From Halichondria panicea (Eukaryota > Porifera > Demospongiae > Suberitida > Halichondriidae), in contig NC_087381.1 of assembly GCF_963675165.1 (NCBI RefSeq), positions 3,410,001 to 3,474,000 on the forward strand: DNA of 64,000 nucleotides, written 5' to 3'. The translations under genes were made by a program, and so were the position numbers. The notes below the pieces were generated by a model that was given only the letters and a program-made list of their open reading frames with translations, did no database searches and was not told where the DNA came from. Shown piece by piece: positions 11,077 to 25,700 of the stretch (position 1 is its first letter; every line of letters begins with the position of its first letter).

Positions 11077-13081
11077 TCAGTCTGCGACAGCTAGTTTGTC
11101 CTTTAGAGTCTCTTGACCATGCCGAACGGGTGACGCTACTTGAGCCGCCCTTGGGGAAACCTTCGATACAGTGATGGTGTCCACTCCCACCTTGGCAGCT
11201 TTATTGGATAATACACTGCAAGGGTGCATGGAGATAAAGAGAGGAAAGTTTTCATTCTTGAAGTGTCGGTAAAAGCGACTTGACTACCGCTCGTATATAT
11301 ATAAATACATAGAGTTACTTTATTTTATATACACTCTTGATTTAAACTTTATAGCTCTTAAATGCTGCCGAATGTTCCTAGAGAGTTTCTAAAGCTTGTG
11401 ACGTAATCCTTAACTGTTTATCTAGAGCGAAGTGTGCATAGACTAAACAAGCCTAACATTTTTATTCGTTTAAATTTACCTGAAAATGACCAGAACAGTA
11501 CTCAGCACTCCAACCAGAACAAGAGTAACAGTCACACCCAAGACAATCCCAACAATCTGGTCTGTTGTCAAGCCAGTGTCTACAGGAATCCCTGTACTAG
11601 ATGTGGGGGTGGCTGTTGACGCCTCCTGTTTTGGTTTCTGTGCTATTACAGAGTACATTGAAAAGTTTCCTTGCATAAGCAGGACGTTAATAGCTACTAT
11701 TGCTGAGTCGGCAGTGACTGTAGAGCCATTCAACACATAGACCAGGACAAGGGTAATAGTGCTGCCATTGGAGCATGTGTATACGTTGGTGAGGCCATCA
11801 TCCATTGTTGTAGAGAGTAACCTATATAGAGGATGTACAAAAGGTTTTATCAGAGCAGCAAATTTGTATGGAATGCAGATTAAATGAATTGCGAACACAA
11901 ATTTACAGTAGCATATCCTACGCACTGAGAAGAATTCTATTAAGTAATACAGTGTATGCGTTACATAAACAGGAGGATGATTTCATTGCCATAATAGTGA
12001 TAGACACAGACTCACGTGATATTTGTCGCAATACAGCTGTCAGCTATACAATAGTTGTCAAGGCCATCAGCTAGCTCCATAAGGAACGTATCCAAATAAT
12101 CCCTGTTAATGTCCATTGAGCCCAAACCAACTTGAACTTCAAACAAGATCTCTAATGATAGAGTACTATTACGTACATAGGACCCGTCACCTGTTGGGGT
12201 GAATTTGAATTTGGTGGAATTATTCATAAAATTAAGGTACACAAGCAGATCTCAAAACTATATTATGCAAACAGATACTAAAACCATAATCATACTAGTA
12301 TGAGCCCCACACAAGGTGCATATATAACATACATTATAAGCTTTTTAGGGTACTAACTTATTAGCTTCTGCTATTTTATTGTATTCTGGCTTTGCCGAAT
12401 TGTTAAAAATAAATAAATAAATAAATAAGCAGCATGTGACTATACGTTAAGTATCTATATAATTATATACGCTCGCATATTTTTAAGACTGAGAACTTAA
12501 TTATTAATAATACGTGCGCATTACCATGGTATAAGGCAAATAACTGAAGATAGGGGAAAGATATCAACATTGTATCAACATTGTATTAACTTTACATTGA
12601 TCATAGAATGGTTGTGGTGCTGGAGTTGGTGATGGGGTGGACGAGGGTGTGGGAGTTATGACTACTTCGGCGCTACTAGAGGTAGTTAAAACTGATGTCA
12701 TAGTTACATCAGGAAAACCACTTAAGGTTTGCCCTACAGGATCAAGGAATAGAGTATGAGACACGCCCACTAAATAATTACGATCCGGTACGTATATAAT
12801 TAACATAGTACGAGTTGCTATTGCAATGACACATAATTTAAGCTGCTAGATTTATACAGACTATTTATATACGGTGATCAGATCATGTAGACACATCTAG
12901 ACTAATATAAATTCCATTACATGAACATCATGACCTATTAAAAAATAGCCTCCTGTGATTGATTCTAACACAACACACACTCACCTTTTACTAGGGAAGT
13001 TGACAATGCCCCCAGTGTGATCAGACATGCTAAAGAAATGGTAGATCTACATGTACTATATGCCACTCTTGACTTCTCCAT
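11077..13081 (-). CDS. Orphan type I membrane protein, 344 aa (5 exons)
   Basis: Exons in transcript order: 13081-12985, 12817-12596, 12250-12016, 11821-11480, 11215-11077. All have GT..AG borders and consistent phases. Residues 1-33 form a signal peptide (MEKSRVAYSTCRSTISLACL...). Residues about 60-100 are a Thr/Ser/Pro stalk with TPTPSSTPSPTPAP. Residues about 105-265 form an ectodomain I do not recognise; it has few Cys (NYCIADSC, VYTCSNG) and several N-glycosylation sequons. A helix at about 272-297 (IVGIVLGVTVTLVLVGVLST) is followed by a 47-residue cytoplasmic tail. A stop directly after the helix could also end the protein, but it overlaps a CAG/GTAAAT donor, and an in-phase acceptor at 11215 opens a full tail exon, so I prefer the spliced form. 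A likely AATAAA is at 10960-10965 (minus). The start codon lies only 166 bp downstream of the giant CCP gene's stop on the same strand. Confidence 0.7.
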
Positions 13082-13247
13082 GATCATTATTATGTATAAT
13101 GATCGCCAAGGTTACTAATGATATTCATGGATTAACATTACTAAAAATTCTTTAACGATTTTTACCAATACAACAGTAACCGCCGCGGGGTAGGGAAACT
13201 TTTTCTACATAATTAGCTAAGAACACTGTCTGTCCATTTGTCACTAG
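13082..13247. promoter_or_regulatory. 166-bp same-strand intergenic gap
   Basis: Between the giant CCP gene's stop and the next gene's start codon, both on the minus strand, there are only 166 bp. No minus-strand AATAAA or ATTAAA was seen here. The gap must hold the 3' end of one transcript and the promoter of the next, unless the transcripts overlap or are joined. Confidence 0.4.
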
Positions 13248-13756
13248 TTACATTACAGGTTGCATAGTTTCATAATGGTCTTCGTCATCTCCAGTTGCAT
13301 GTTGAAGAGTATCGTAATGGTCTTCATCATTTCCAGCTGCAGACAGCATAGTTTCATAATCTGGGGGTGTATCACAAGAACCATTTTTGATTGGTTCTTT
13401 CTTTATGCTTGACTCCATGAGTGTCGAGTATACACCATCATCCAGTGGTGGTTTTTCTATGCTGGATTCCGGCTCAAAATGGTGTAACGGTGCACCGTTA
13501 TACACTGGGTTGTCGTACATCATGTTTTCAGCATACGGTTGTGCAATTGGTAGACTTTTCTGATGGTGCTTTCTTTTTTTGTACCCCGAAGTGCTGGAGG
13601 ATTGTGAAATTACACAATTAGGAATTATAGAGTTGCAATGGTAATTGACTCACTAGCTTGCAATGATGATGATGGAACAGATCAGCAGGAGCAGACAAAC
13701 CACAAGGATGGTGTAGACTATAATCAACCAGTCACGAGGATTGTATACAAAACTTC
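13248..13756 (-). CDS. Transmembrane and cytoplasmic-tail exons of the giant CCP gene
   Basis: Exon 13756-13654 encodes a membrane-proximal SFVYNPRDW, a helix (LIIVYTILVVCLLLLICSII) and the start of the cytoplasmic side. Exon 13593-13248 begins with a stop-transfer cluster (YKKRKHHQK) and encodes 115 residues of tail. It contains YDNPVY (an NPxY motif, about 13500-13511), VYSTL, and three tyrosine repeats: YETM (13347-13358), YDTL (13305-13316) and YETM (13263-13274). Exactly ten residues separate successive repeats, and DEDHY precedes the last two. YxxM is the PI3K-p85 SH2 consensus. Paired YxxL/I with 6-12 spacing is the ITAM layout, so this is ITAM-like but with Met. Kinase or adaptor use is inference. 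Confidence 0.85.
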
Positions 13757-16700
13757 CTGCATTAATATTTAAGGATACATGTATAACAAGTATAATTATT
13801 ATATCAAGAGTAGATATCAGAAGAAGAATGTTGAACTACGATAGCTATACATAAAAACTGTTCACAAAGTAACGTGACATCTTTTCAATTCCAGGTGAGT
13901 AACTCGATGTTTGCGCAAGCTTGCACATTCTTTTGTGAAGAGTCAATGTCTCCAAGTACTATCAGTGTGCAGTGAGCAGCTCTGAACACTCAGAACACGA
14001 ACGACTATAGCTATAATAATCATGATGTCATGCCACACTCTAAAAACGTCACGATTAACATTATTATTATATAAGTTAATTGTGACGTTTTTTTAAGTAT
14101 ATAACGATACTATTATAGTATAATGTTATACGGTATATGTAGCATAATTATAACTCACTTATGCAAGTTGATTCAAATCCACTCCAACTGCCCACAGAGC
14201 TAGAATAGTTTCCGAAACAAGTTCGAACATAAAAATCCTCATCAGAAATATTCAACCGATAGCCCCCTTTACAGGTGTAGGTAGCATTGGTGCCTAGTTC
14301 ATGTGGGGCTGTTTGATCAGTGGTGAAGTTGACGAATCCAAACACAGGAGCCGTCAGATTAGGACACATTATGGCTGCATGGATTCAGATGATCTTAATT
14401 AATGAAAATATTACAACTTGGGAAGGCTAGTAAATGTTAAGTTTATTTCCTCACATAATTAATAGTATGGCTAAGAGTGCAATATATACCCTTATTGCAC
14501 GAGTAGCCATATACTATTGATTGTTAATCGTTTGTGATGCAGTTTTAAGAACATTTTTAGCTGCAGTTTCAGTAAAAAAAATTTAGCCGCGGCCGTTATT
14601 CGAACGTGCGGTCGTCAAGGCAGTAATTGCACGTCGTTAATGACGACGTGCAATTACTGATACGCGATTAATCACTGTACGAATCACAGTGAATAATAGG
14701 GCATGATACGAAATTCCTGCATAAGTTCTATATTTATATAATTATTCTGATTATACGAGGAGGATATACTGAGTGTATGGTGCATATAATTATATCCTCA
14801 GAGTATATAGGTGCATGTGGATTATACCACATGACTGCAGCACTGTGACTATATAATTATATATAAAAAGTCCTCCACACAACAATCCAATGCTGCAAAA
14901 AGAGCAATGCTAATGATGTCAGGATTTTACAGCCGTTAAGGAGCAAGTTGAGCAACATGTTGTCTCCTACAATGCTCATGCAAGAGCTTCTTTGGTCTAA
15001 GTGTTGTGCATTTGATGTCCCTTGCTGCAGATACAAGTTCTTCTTAGGGCAAAAACGTACATGCATGACCACCGCGCCGCACCCATTTACATATACATAA
15101 TTAGCCTATAGCCGTTATAGAAATAGTTTCAAACACTCACATTATTTAACAGAAGTTCTGCTATAGGCTAGTGGACATAGTTCTCACCTTCACAAGCAGG
15201 GGCAGCTCCAGCCCACTCGGCAGTAAAATTCCCCCCACAAACTCGAACTGGGTCCCCTCCTGTTAGTCCTAGTCCAACTTCACAGCTGTAGGTGGCATTG
15301 GTGAGGTAACTGAACGAAGAAGTAGCATCGGAGGATAAAACAACCGAGCCGTTGGTAGGAGCAGGCAGACTTGAACAGAAAATAGCTGTGGAGATCATTG
15401 GTTGTATTAGTGCATGAATATGAGGAGTACATAAATTATGAGGAGTACACATAGTCCTCAGTTTTTGACAGTACATGCATGCATGCATGTATATTCTCGG
15501 CAATTCATTTAATACATTTGCCTTAAACGTATTAGGATTATGGTTACAGTTTTTCACACAACTTGCACGCATGCATGCCATATGAAAACTATCAGACGTA
15601 CCAGCACACACAGGATAAGAGCCATTCCAGTCACCTATCACACCAGTCGAGTTGTCGCTGCAATACTGCATCGTTTCTCCAATTAAATAGAACCCATCGT
15701 TGCAGTAATGAGTGGCCACTGTTCCGTAGTCATATGGCTCTGTTGTGTCTGGACTGTACAGCGTTAAGACATTCTCAATTTGACCCAGGGACATGCAGTA
15801 GATAGCTGTGAACAATGAGAAAAGATTGATGTATATGAAAGAATACATACACAGATGATAGTTTAACGTCAAGATATCGACCTTGAAACTCTGATAGGCA
15901 TGCACTTATCACTTATAATTATGGTCAGCTGCTACGTATATCTGTAAATGCATATACATTCATATACATTGACACCAATCAAGGCATGCAATGTACATGT
16001 ATATATGTACATTACTCACGAGAGCAGACAGGGTCTGTGCCTTCCCACTGTCCATTATCACTGCCTCCATTCTCACGACACACTCTCCTCCCAACACCCT
16101 CTCGAAAAAATCCCTCACGGCAAGAGTAGGTCGCCATAGTGCCATAGACAAACGAGGAGGTGCTGTTAGCATTGTACTCAATATCTCCATTCATGATTTC
16201 AGCAAGAGCAAAGCATTGAATCACTGCAAGGAAATCATCTAATTTGTGTACACTATAGAACTCTTGGAAATAAGCCCTTAATTGCATGCATGGCTTAATA
16301 ACTGACAAAACAAACTAACATGTGCAGACAGGATTAGGGCCAGTCCAGTATCCAATGGGACTAGTGTTATCACCATCACACGTTCTTGTTGGCTCCCCTC
16401 CGATCAGTGCAAAACCAGTATCACAGGTGTAGGTGACCTCGGTACCGAATGCATACGGCATGGTCCGGTTGAAAGAGAAAGCAATACTACCATTCTCAAG
16501 AGTAGGAGGAGAGTCACACATATGGCCTGAATTATGAGTATGATTACAGTAGGTTGTATATAGGATGGATAGTGCTATTGTGTGTGTTTTCAATTATAAA
16601 GGAAGCAACGATGCAGCTTCCTTAGTGAACGTACGTATACAGTTATATATAATTATAGGCTTGCATGCGCAATACTTTGATCATGGACTTTAGACTATAC

Positions 16701-19700
16701 CGTATAGCGGGTAATTTTCTGGGGCAAAATATTCGTGGTTGAGCAATATAGTCAGTTCGTGGATCTTATTTTGTGGTTGCTGCTTTTACTGCAGGTAAAG
16801 GTAGTCAAGGTCGCTTCATTCGTGGGTAAAGTCTTTGTGATCCAGTGTTCAACCCACAAAAATCACGAATATTTTGCCCCCCCCGGAAATTACCAGCTAT
16901 AAATAGCATTTCATATAATTATTATGCAAATAACTATTCTCACTGTCGCAAATTGGAGCAGTTCCACTCCATTCTCCAGGCCCTTGACTAGAGCCGACGC
17001 AAGTCCTCACTCTGTCCCCACCCAGGAGTCCGTAACCAGAATCACAGCTGTATGTCACAGTTGTTTCGTATTCAAAGGAAGTTGTCGTGAGGGTATTGTA
17101 TGTGATTGATCCATTGGAGGGAGCAGTAACATAGGAGCAAGTAATTGCTGTAGAGAATTTCAGACAGGACATATAATAATAAACGACACAGATGTATGGT
17201 GAGACACAAATTATACATCTTAAGCAATAATACTATTATTATGCTGAGTGCAATGTGGTACCCGACCACATGCATACATGCTAGTCTCATGGATCAACCG
17301 GACCTGAAGGACCGTCTGAGCACTCTTGATGTATAGTTTTGTTGCACACGCTGGAATTCCAGCGGCTCAATCAGATTGACTTATTCTAGTCAGGTGATAT
17401 TATAGGAGGCAGAACTGCACGTTGCTCAACGCATTTGGATAATCATTAACGCATGCATTACGCATGGTAAACGCTTCATACATAGACGCTGCTACGAAGC
17501 ATAAGCAAGCCAAGCAGGGGTCCTTGGGCACAGAGTTAGCACCACAGGCAAAAGACATACATGTAATAGATTGAAGCACCTTCTTCAGAGAGAGAGAGAG
17601 ATGCCTGCGCTTGACGCTTTGTACAATTAACAAATACGCGGGGGCGTAAGGTCAGGAATTGATTACATTCCATTGGTCTGGCACATTCCATTGTGAAATG
17701 ACCTCAAGACAAGAGTGCTCAGACCCCTTCTTAGGAGGGGGCTGATCCATGAGACTACATACATGCATGCATACAAACTATATACATGTCAAGTATAACA
17801 ATATTTGTCCTCCCTCACCTAGGCAGTCAGATTCAGTCCCATTCCACAGTCCACTATCAAGTGTGTACCCCTCTCCACCACATGTCCTGACTCTATTACC
17901 CACCAGATAATACCCGTCATCACAATAGTACATGGCCACAGTGCTAAACTCAAATGGAAACGCTTCAGCATCAGGGGAATAGCCTAATGATCCATTTCCG
18001 ACTGAGAGCCGATTGCAATAAATACCTATACAAGTGGAGATACGATGACATGCAGTTGATGGTATAGCTTTATTCGCATTAAATGTACCGAGTAAGCTCA
18101 AGTTTGCGATTAAGTACAACCGTGGTAGCCCCATCTCATGTATCAATTAATGGTGAGTGTATTTTCGCACGTATCAGTGAATATACTCATTGTATAATGC
18201 ATGGCAAGTCACTTGGCATTATGAGTTGGCTAAGCAGAAAAATAGGCATTTAGTCACCGAATTTTCAAAATTATATGTATGCATGATAGCTACTGACTTA
18301 GTATCGAAATGCATATAAGCACACGATACCTTCACAAGTTGGAGCAGTTCCACTCCATTCTCCAGGTCCTTCTGTTGAGCCAATACATGTCCTCACTCTG
18401 TTTCCACTGGACAATCTGAATCCCACTTCACAGCTGTAGGTGGCATTGGCCTGATAACTGAATGGAGGGAGTGTGAAGACTGAGGAGAAGGTGATGAAGG
18501 CGTCCAAAGGAGCAGACAATTCTTCATCACATTCAATTACTGCGGTGGAGAGGATATTATAGGAAAATAATAATACTGAATACCGTATATGCTTGATCAG
18601 GAGCCGCGGCTACTAAATGTTTCATTTTGCTGGAAGAGGAGGCTACAATTCAAGAGGGGCCACTGTTCAAGAGCGGCTTTTATTAGCTCCAGCTAATTTA
18701 GTTTGTCATCAAAAGTTGTTTTCACCTGCATAAACTTGAACTCTGCCATGAGAAAGTCTTTGTGAAGCACTAACAAGCTGCTACTCATAGCTACGTACAT
18801 GTAGCTAGCTGTGCTGCTAGTAATAATTTTTTTGGCTGCCACGTGCAGAAATGCTAGAGTCAAAGTTCACTGAGGCTACTATTTGAGAGCGGCTACTAAA
18901 TGTTTCATTTTGTTAGCAAGGGAGGCTACTATTTGAGTGCGGCCTTTATACAAGAGCGGCCTCTGATCGAGCATATACGGTATACTCACTTACAGTGGTT
19001 ACGATTAGGAAAAAACTAGAACAGCAGTTAAAATAAAAGCCAATACGTTTGTAACAACATCATAAGTAGACTATTGTGTGACAATCCATGCACCAACGGT
19101 TTCAAACAGTTGAGGCTCATACATACCTTCACAAGAGGCTTGAGTTCCATCCCACACTCCAGCTGGTGATGAGCCATCCCCACTGCAGCTCCTAGTCATG
19201 TTACCTCTCAGGAAGAAACCTTCTTGACAGCTGTGGGTGACCGTGGTGCCATATGCAAATGGCTCTATGGTGTTCGGATCGTAGACTGTTGCTCCATTGG
19301 TCAGGGCCGTGATAATGGAGCATGTGATAGCTGCAAATTGGGGAAAAAATGGTACTTATAAAGTCACAGAGTCAGGTGTATGAACAGAAAACTTCCAACT
19401 TTGAAGTCTTACGCATGCACCATGTACCAATCAGAAGAGGTACTCACATATGCAAGTTGGGTTATCCCCAGTCCACATTCCAATTGGACTGGAATCATCA
19501 CCAGTACATGTCCTGGTCCCATTCCCATTTAAAGAGAATCCAAGGTCACAGATGTATGTGGCGATAGTGCCAAAATCAAACGGAGAGATGGCATTGCTTG
19601 TGAAGACAATTTGTCCATTCGTGAACATTGGAGGATCAGAACAAATGTGATCTAAAGAAGTTATTTCAGCATTAAATCTAGAACCTGAACTAAAAGATGC

Positions 19701-22700
19701 ATACATGCATGCATGCACACTCACCATCACAAACTGGAGCTGTTCCGTTCCACTCCCCACCACCATCACCGGACTGCACACAGCTCCTCGTAGTATCCCC
19801 TCCAAGCAGTCCATATCCAATGTTGCAGCCATAGGTGGCCGTGCTGAGGTAGGGTAATGGTGTAGAAGCGCCAACAGAGAAGGTAATGATTCCATTGGTA
19901 GGAGGAGGCAGGTTAGAACAGGCAATTGCTGCGGAATTAAATACAATGTTGTATTTACACAGATGGTATACACAGATGATAGCATGATATTTATATGCAA
20001 AATGAAAATAATACAATAATAAATTTGCATGATTGCCATCGGGTGAAATTGACAAGAGTTTTAAATTTAGCCACTTGGCAAATTCAAGTAGAATTGGTTA
20101 CCACAATAAGTTTTCATTGTCATCCTCACCTTCACAAGTCGGAGGTGTTCCAGTCCAATTTGCTCTAGGGCTTGATTCATCACCCAAACACAATCTCGTC
20201 TCATTGCCATCAACCGGTTCAAACCCTGGCTCACAAGAGTAAGTGGCTTTTCTAACTAACTCCACAAGAGACACTCTCATCAGGGAGAATGATATCCGAC
20301 CATTGTCAATAGAGAGGTCAGGGCAGACATAAGCTGTACGGTTAGAATGCAAATCAGTTCCAACGGGCAAAAACAAAGGCTTAAGCAGATAGTTCATAAA
20401 AAGGTGAATCTTAGCATCAATTTTAAATGATTGAGACACAAACCTTCACAAGATGGAGTAGTTCCATTCCATACTGGGCCTGTACTAGAACCAACACATG
20501 TCCTGAATCTATTCCCACCAAAGCGTCCAAAACCAGGATTGCACCGATAACTGGCCACACTGAGATAAGGGTATGGATCACTAGAGCTGGAGATGTACTC
20601 AATGTATCCGCTGGTTGGTTTTTGCAGACTTTGACAGACAATTTCTGCCAGAGAAAATGCAAAGTTAATGTATAAGCTCGTCATGCTGGTAGGATAATTA
20701 TGCCATAAAACTCGTCCTCAGGGATCACTGGTAGACCAACCAACTGAACTACAGTGAAACATGCATAGAGTCTGTTGATTTGGCTGCATTTAAGAGGGTA
20801 TAACGCACGACTGTAATAAATAGGGTAACCACAACGGACAGGTTTCGCTCTTATCAGTACACCACTTGACTCTTATACATACGTATCTACCTGTGCATAT
20901 CGGTGTCTCGCCATTCCAGTTCCCAATGGTGCTCAATCCATCCCCAGAGCAGCTTCTTACTTGGTTACCCTCCAGAAAGTAGCCTTCTTCACAAACATGA
21001 GAAGCTCTAGAGTTGAACTCAAACGGATCAGTCATGTCTGGACTGTAGTCAATCTGTCCACTCTCGAGCGGAGGCAGCATTAGGCAGAAGATTTCTGTAT
21101 AGAACAAAGTGCACGATGTAATAGTGCGTGATGTAATATGTACACTCAATAGCTGGCTACCATAATTATAACCAGTTAATGCAAGGAATTCGGTAAAGAT
21201 TGCAACCAGTATACAGGGCAATGTAGGGGCAATGATGCATGCACCAGCCATTTGAATCTTGGCAAAGTTAGCCTTATAACTGTATAGTACAATGTGAACG
21301 TCCTATATAAACAGTGTGTTCTTTTTACCTCCACACATTGCATTGGCCCCGGTCCATGTTCCATTGGGAGTTGAACCATCACCACCACAAGTTCTGATTA
21401 TAGTCCCTTCACTAATACCAAATCCGACATCACAGAAGTAGGTAGCAGAAGTTTGATATTCATAGAATAGGCTCACAGCAGTTGAGTAAACAATTCTTCC
21501 ATTGTCGGGAGTAGAGAGACCAGGACATGTAAGAGCTGTATACAATTCAATTGCATTATTAATAATTACGATTGGCCAGTGAGAAAAAACTTTTTGCCGT
21601 ACTTTGGAAGGGAATATATGACCACATTATTTTTATCAGTAACAAAAACTACTTACCTTCACAAATTGGAGCAGTTCCGCTCCATTCTCCAGGACCTGAG
21701 CTAGAGCCTACACAACTTCTTAGTAGATCACCCCCCAAAAGTCCGAAACCACCATCACAGGAGTAGGTGGCAGAGGTTTGGTAGTCAAAGGGAGCAATAG
21801 TGTCAGTGGTGTAAGTGATGACTCCATTATAGGGATCAGTCAAATCAGAACATACGATTTCTACAGTAAGAAGATAAGAACACACTCACGTGCTTAAACA
21901 AATTAATAAATGTATTGTCAAACACTAGCCAAGCTTACCTATACAAATTGGAGCAGTCGTATCCCATGTACCAAATATACTGGTTCCGCTCTCACTACAC
22001 ATGCGAGTATCGTTCCCATAGAGATAAAACCCATTATTGCAGGAATGGGTGGCAATTGTGCCAAACATTAGAGTGGACGTGGCAACACTACTGTAGACGA
22101 TGACTCCATCATCCATCTCATCCAGAATGGGGCAAGTAACAACTGTAATTTAAAAAGTATAGAGGAGTATAGATATATTAGAGTATTTAGAGTGCATGCT
22201 ATTTGGCATGACCTGCATAAATTAACGAGTATTGTCGTTGAATGGTTCTCAACCACACCTATATATCACATTGGTGCATAAATTGTACGGTCCATGTAAT
22301 AATTTGTTTAATTCACAGTTAGAGCAACAGTGCATGGCTTTACGCTTGAAGCTAATAGCTACCTTCTTACAGACACGGTTGTGGCAAGGGTGAAATTATA
22401 TACTGAGTATCAAGAGCTCTCAGCTTAAATGAACAATTTCGATACATAGCTACGTATATGGACATAAATTGACTGACCATCACACATTGGAGATCGCCCA
22501 CTCCACACTCCGTTGGGACTTGAGTCATCACCATCACATAATTGAGTAGCCTCCTCCCCAATCAGTCCAAATCCAGTATTACAAACATAGGTGGCCACAG
22601 TGCCGAAGTCAAATGGTGAGGTGATGTCAGTAGAGTAAATGATTACCCCATTGTCCGGAGCAGGGAGACTAGTGCACATAAGAGCTGGAAAAAATGTATC

Positions 22701-25700
22701 AACCGTTAAAGTTTAGCTATAACATTACAACCATGCACATATAATTGTTGCTAAAATTCCCCATGTAAGTACTGTAAACATGGTGTGTATTCAAATACAG
22801 ACGGCATTTACTAACCTTCACACGTTAGATTAGCTCCACTCCATACTCCAGGACCTGAGGTAGATCCGACACAAGTTCTCAATCTGTCTCCATCAGACAG
22901 TCCAAAGCCAGCATTGCATTCGTAGGTGGCATTAGTCATGAACTGAACTAAGCTAGTGGACCCCTCGGTAAACGTGATGAATCCATTATCGGGGTTGTCG
23001 AGGGTGGGACACAAGATACCTAAAGTAGCAAAAACCCACAGGTTAAACACAGCAATAATTATAATGTTACGCTATAATTATATGGTGTTATGTTGAGCTA
23101 ATCTTAATAGTTAGCACGGCATTACCTCTCTAGTTGAAATTGAGACCATACAGATACACCTTTCATGAGTAAGTTGTTAATACTCACCTGAGCAAACAGG
23201 AGCAGTTTCAGTCCATCCACCGGTTGTACTGGAGCCATCTCCACCACAAGTCCTGTTCTCCACTCCGTCTAGAAAGAATCCTTCATTGCAGATATAAGTA
23301 GCAACTGTAGCATAGTTAAATGCACCAGTAGTATCAGGACTGTATCTGATTACTCCATTGTTGATTATTGGCAGTGATGAACAAATAATAGCTGCATGTG
23401 CATGAGAAAGAAAACAAGCACTAACACTGTCATTTATATTCAGACATGCATAAATTGTATCCACTATTTTTGTGTTTTATCACTGCAAGATGTGTCGTTG
23501 ATTTAACTTAGCTAGAAATTGAAACGAGTGACTAGCATTATATCAATACAAAATTTTATTGTACTAGAAAGTGAACTTACGTTCACAGGTAGTTGCTGCA
23601 CCGCTCCATGTTCCCTGTGTGACTGACCCCACTCCACCACATGTTCTGCTCATGTCTCCTCCACTGAGCCCAAACCCAAGCTCACAGCTATAGGTGGCCA
23701 CAGTGCCAAAATCATATCGAGAAGTACTATTTATAGAGAACGATATTTGTCCGTTGTCAGGGGCAGGTAGATTTTCACATGTGATGACTAAAATAATTAT
23801 AGGTGATAAATACATTTGTAGCTCGTATACATTGTTTGTAGCACTTTGACAAATTGATTATTACCCAAATTAGCGTTACATTGCTTACGTTCACAAGTGG
23901 GCGGAATTCTGGTCCACCGTCCCATGGCTTCATTGTCATCATCACTACACACTGTATTCACATCGCCTCTTGCAATACCAAACCCAGTGTTGCAGATGTA
24001 GGTGGCCACAGTGCCGTGGTTGTAGGGTGCGGTGGAGTCAAAGTACAATATCTGTCCATTAGTAAGAGGAGGTAGACTAGCACATATCACAGCTGCAGAA
24101 TAATATAGGACTATGAGTACACAAGTGCAATTAAAGAAAATACACAGCAAGTACTTGTAGTTTCTCAGCAGCTCTAAGAACCACAGATCAAATCCATCCT
24201 CTATATATGAGTAAATTTTAGTGAAATGCTCACTGTCACAAAAGGACCAATTTTGATTCTTTTTCTTTTTACTTATCTCACAATATTCGCTGGCTAGCAA
24301 TCCCACAATTCACATACCTCCACATGACGGTATCTGTCCACTCCACATTCCCACAGCAGTGGAGCCGTCACCATCACATGTTCTGGTCTCATTTCCCTGC
24401 ACCACATCGTACCCCAAAGCACAAGAGTAGGTGGCCCTAGTCTCAAACTCATATGAAATAGCCGTGCCAGTAGTGAAGTCAATTGCTCCATTGAATGGAA
24501 CAGATAGTGCAGAGCATGTGATAGCTGTGTGGGTGAAGTATTATGTTTAACTGACAATATAGACTTTCTAGTTGAACTAAGGTAATGAAACTGCAGTAAC
24601 TCAAAGTCAAAGTCAAGTCCAACTTAGATATAACTGAGAATAGCATATTGGGCAGTATACTACTATCTTATATAAAAGCCTGTGGTAAGTGTAAACGTTG
24701 GTATTGAGAGCCAGACCCGGGCCCAGAGGAGAGGGTGGAGGAGAAGCATGGGGGAGAATAGGAAGAGCGTATAGGGAGCTACTTAAACAATTTCGGAATA
24801 CTGACCTTGACAAGATGGAGCAGTTCCTCTCCATTCACCAGGACCTTGACTAGACCCAACACACATTCTCACTCTATCTCCACCAGACAATCCATAGCCG
24901 GTAGTACAGATATAAGTTGCAGCAGTTTGATAGTCAAACGGTTGAGTGGTGTCAGTAGCATACACAATGATTCCATTCACAGGGAGTGCTAAGCCAGAGC
25001 AAACAATTTCTGCGTGTAGAGAGTTAAAAACGAGAAATTGATTCAGAATAAGTGTATATGCTTTTAATTGCGTGCAATGTTCGTTATTGAAAGTGAGGGC
25101 ACAAAATTAATAGTACGTATATCATTACCTGTGCACATTGGAGGCACACCACTCCATTGCCCAAGAATAGTAGAACCATCTCCCACACAAGTTCTTATAC
25201 CTCTCCCAACCAGATAGTAGCCCTCATTACATGAATGAGCAGCAACAGTGTCAAAGGTGAAGCGCTGAGGAGAGTCTGGACTGTACGCAATGCTACCATT
25301 ACTGATGGAGTTCAGTGGAGGGCAGGTCACAGCTACAGGATTAGAGAGATGACAAGTTATACTAACAGAGGACTGCACTGTAAAGGTCATCATGTAGTTG
25401 CATGCTATACCTTAATTTACAACCTTTCTTCCAAAATTTAACCAGCTCCCAAACAAACACTCGTTTTTTAGGAACATGCACGAGTGCATCTCCGTAAAGA
25501 AAACATTTGTGAAACACCCTTATAAAAATCTGGAAGCCTTACCATCACAGATTGGAGCTGTCCCAGTCCATGTGCCATTGGGAGACAAACCACTACCTCT
25601 GCAAATCCTCAGCACATTACCTCCGCTAATACCGAATCCAGTATCGCACATATAAGTAGCAGTGGTCCCAAAGTCATAAAATGTCGTTATGCCAGTGGAG

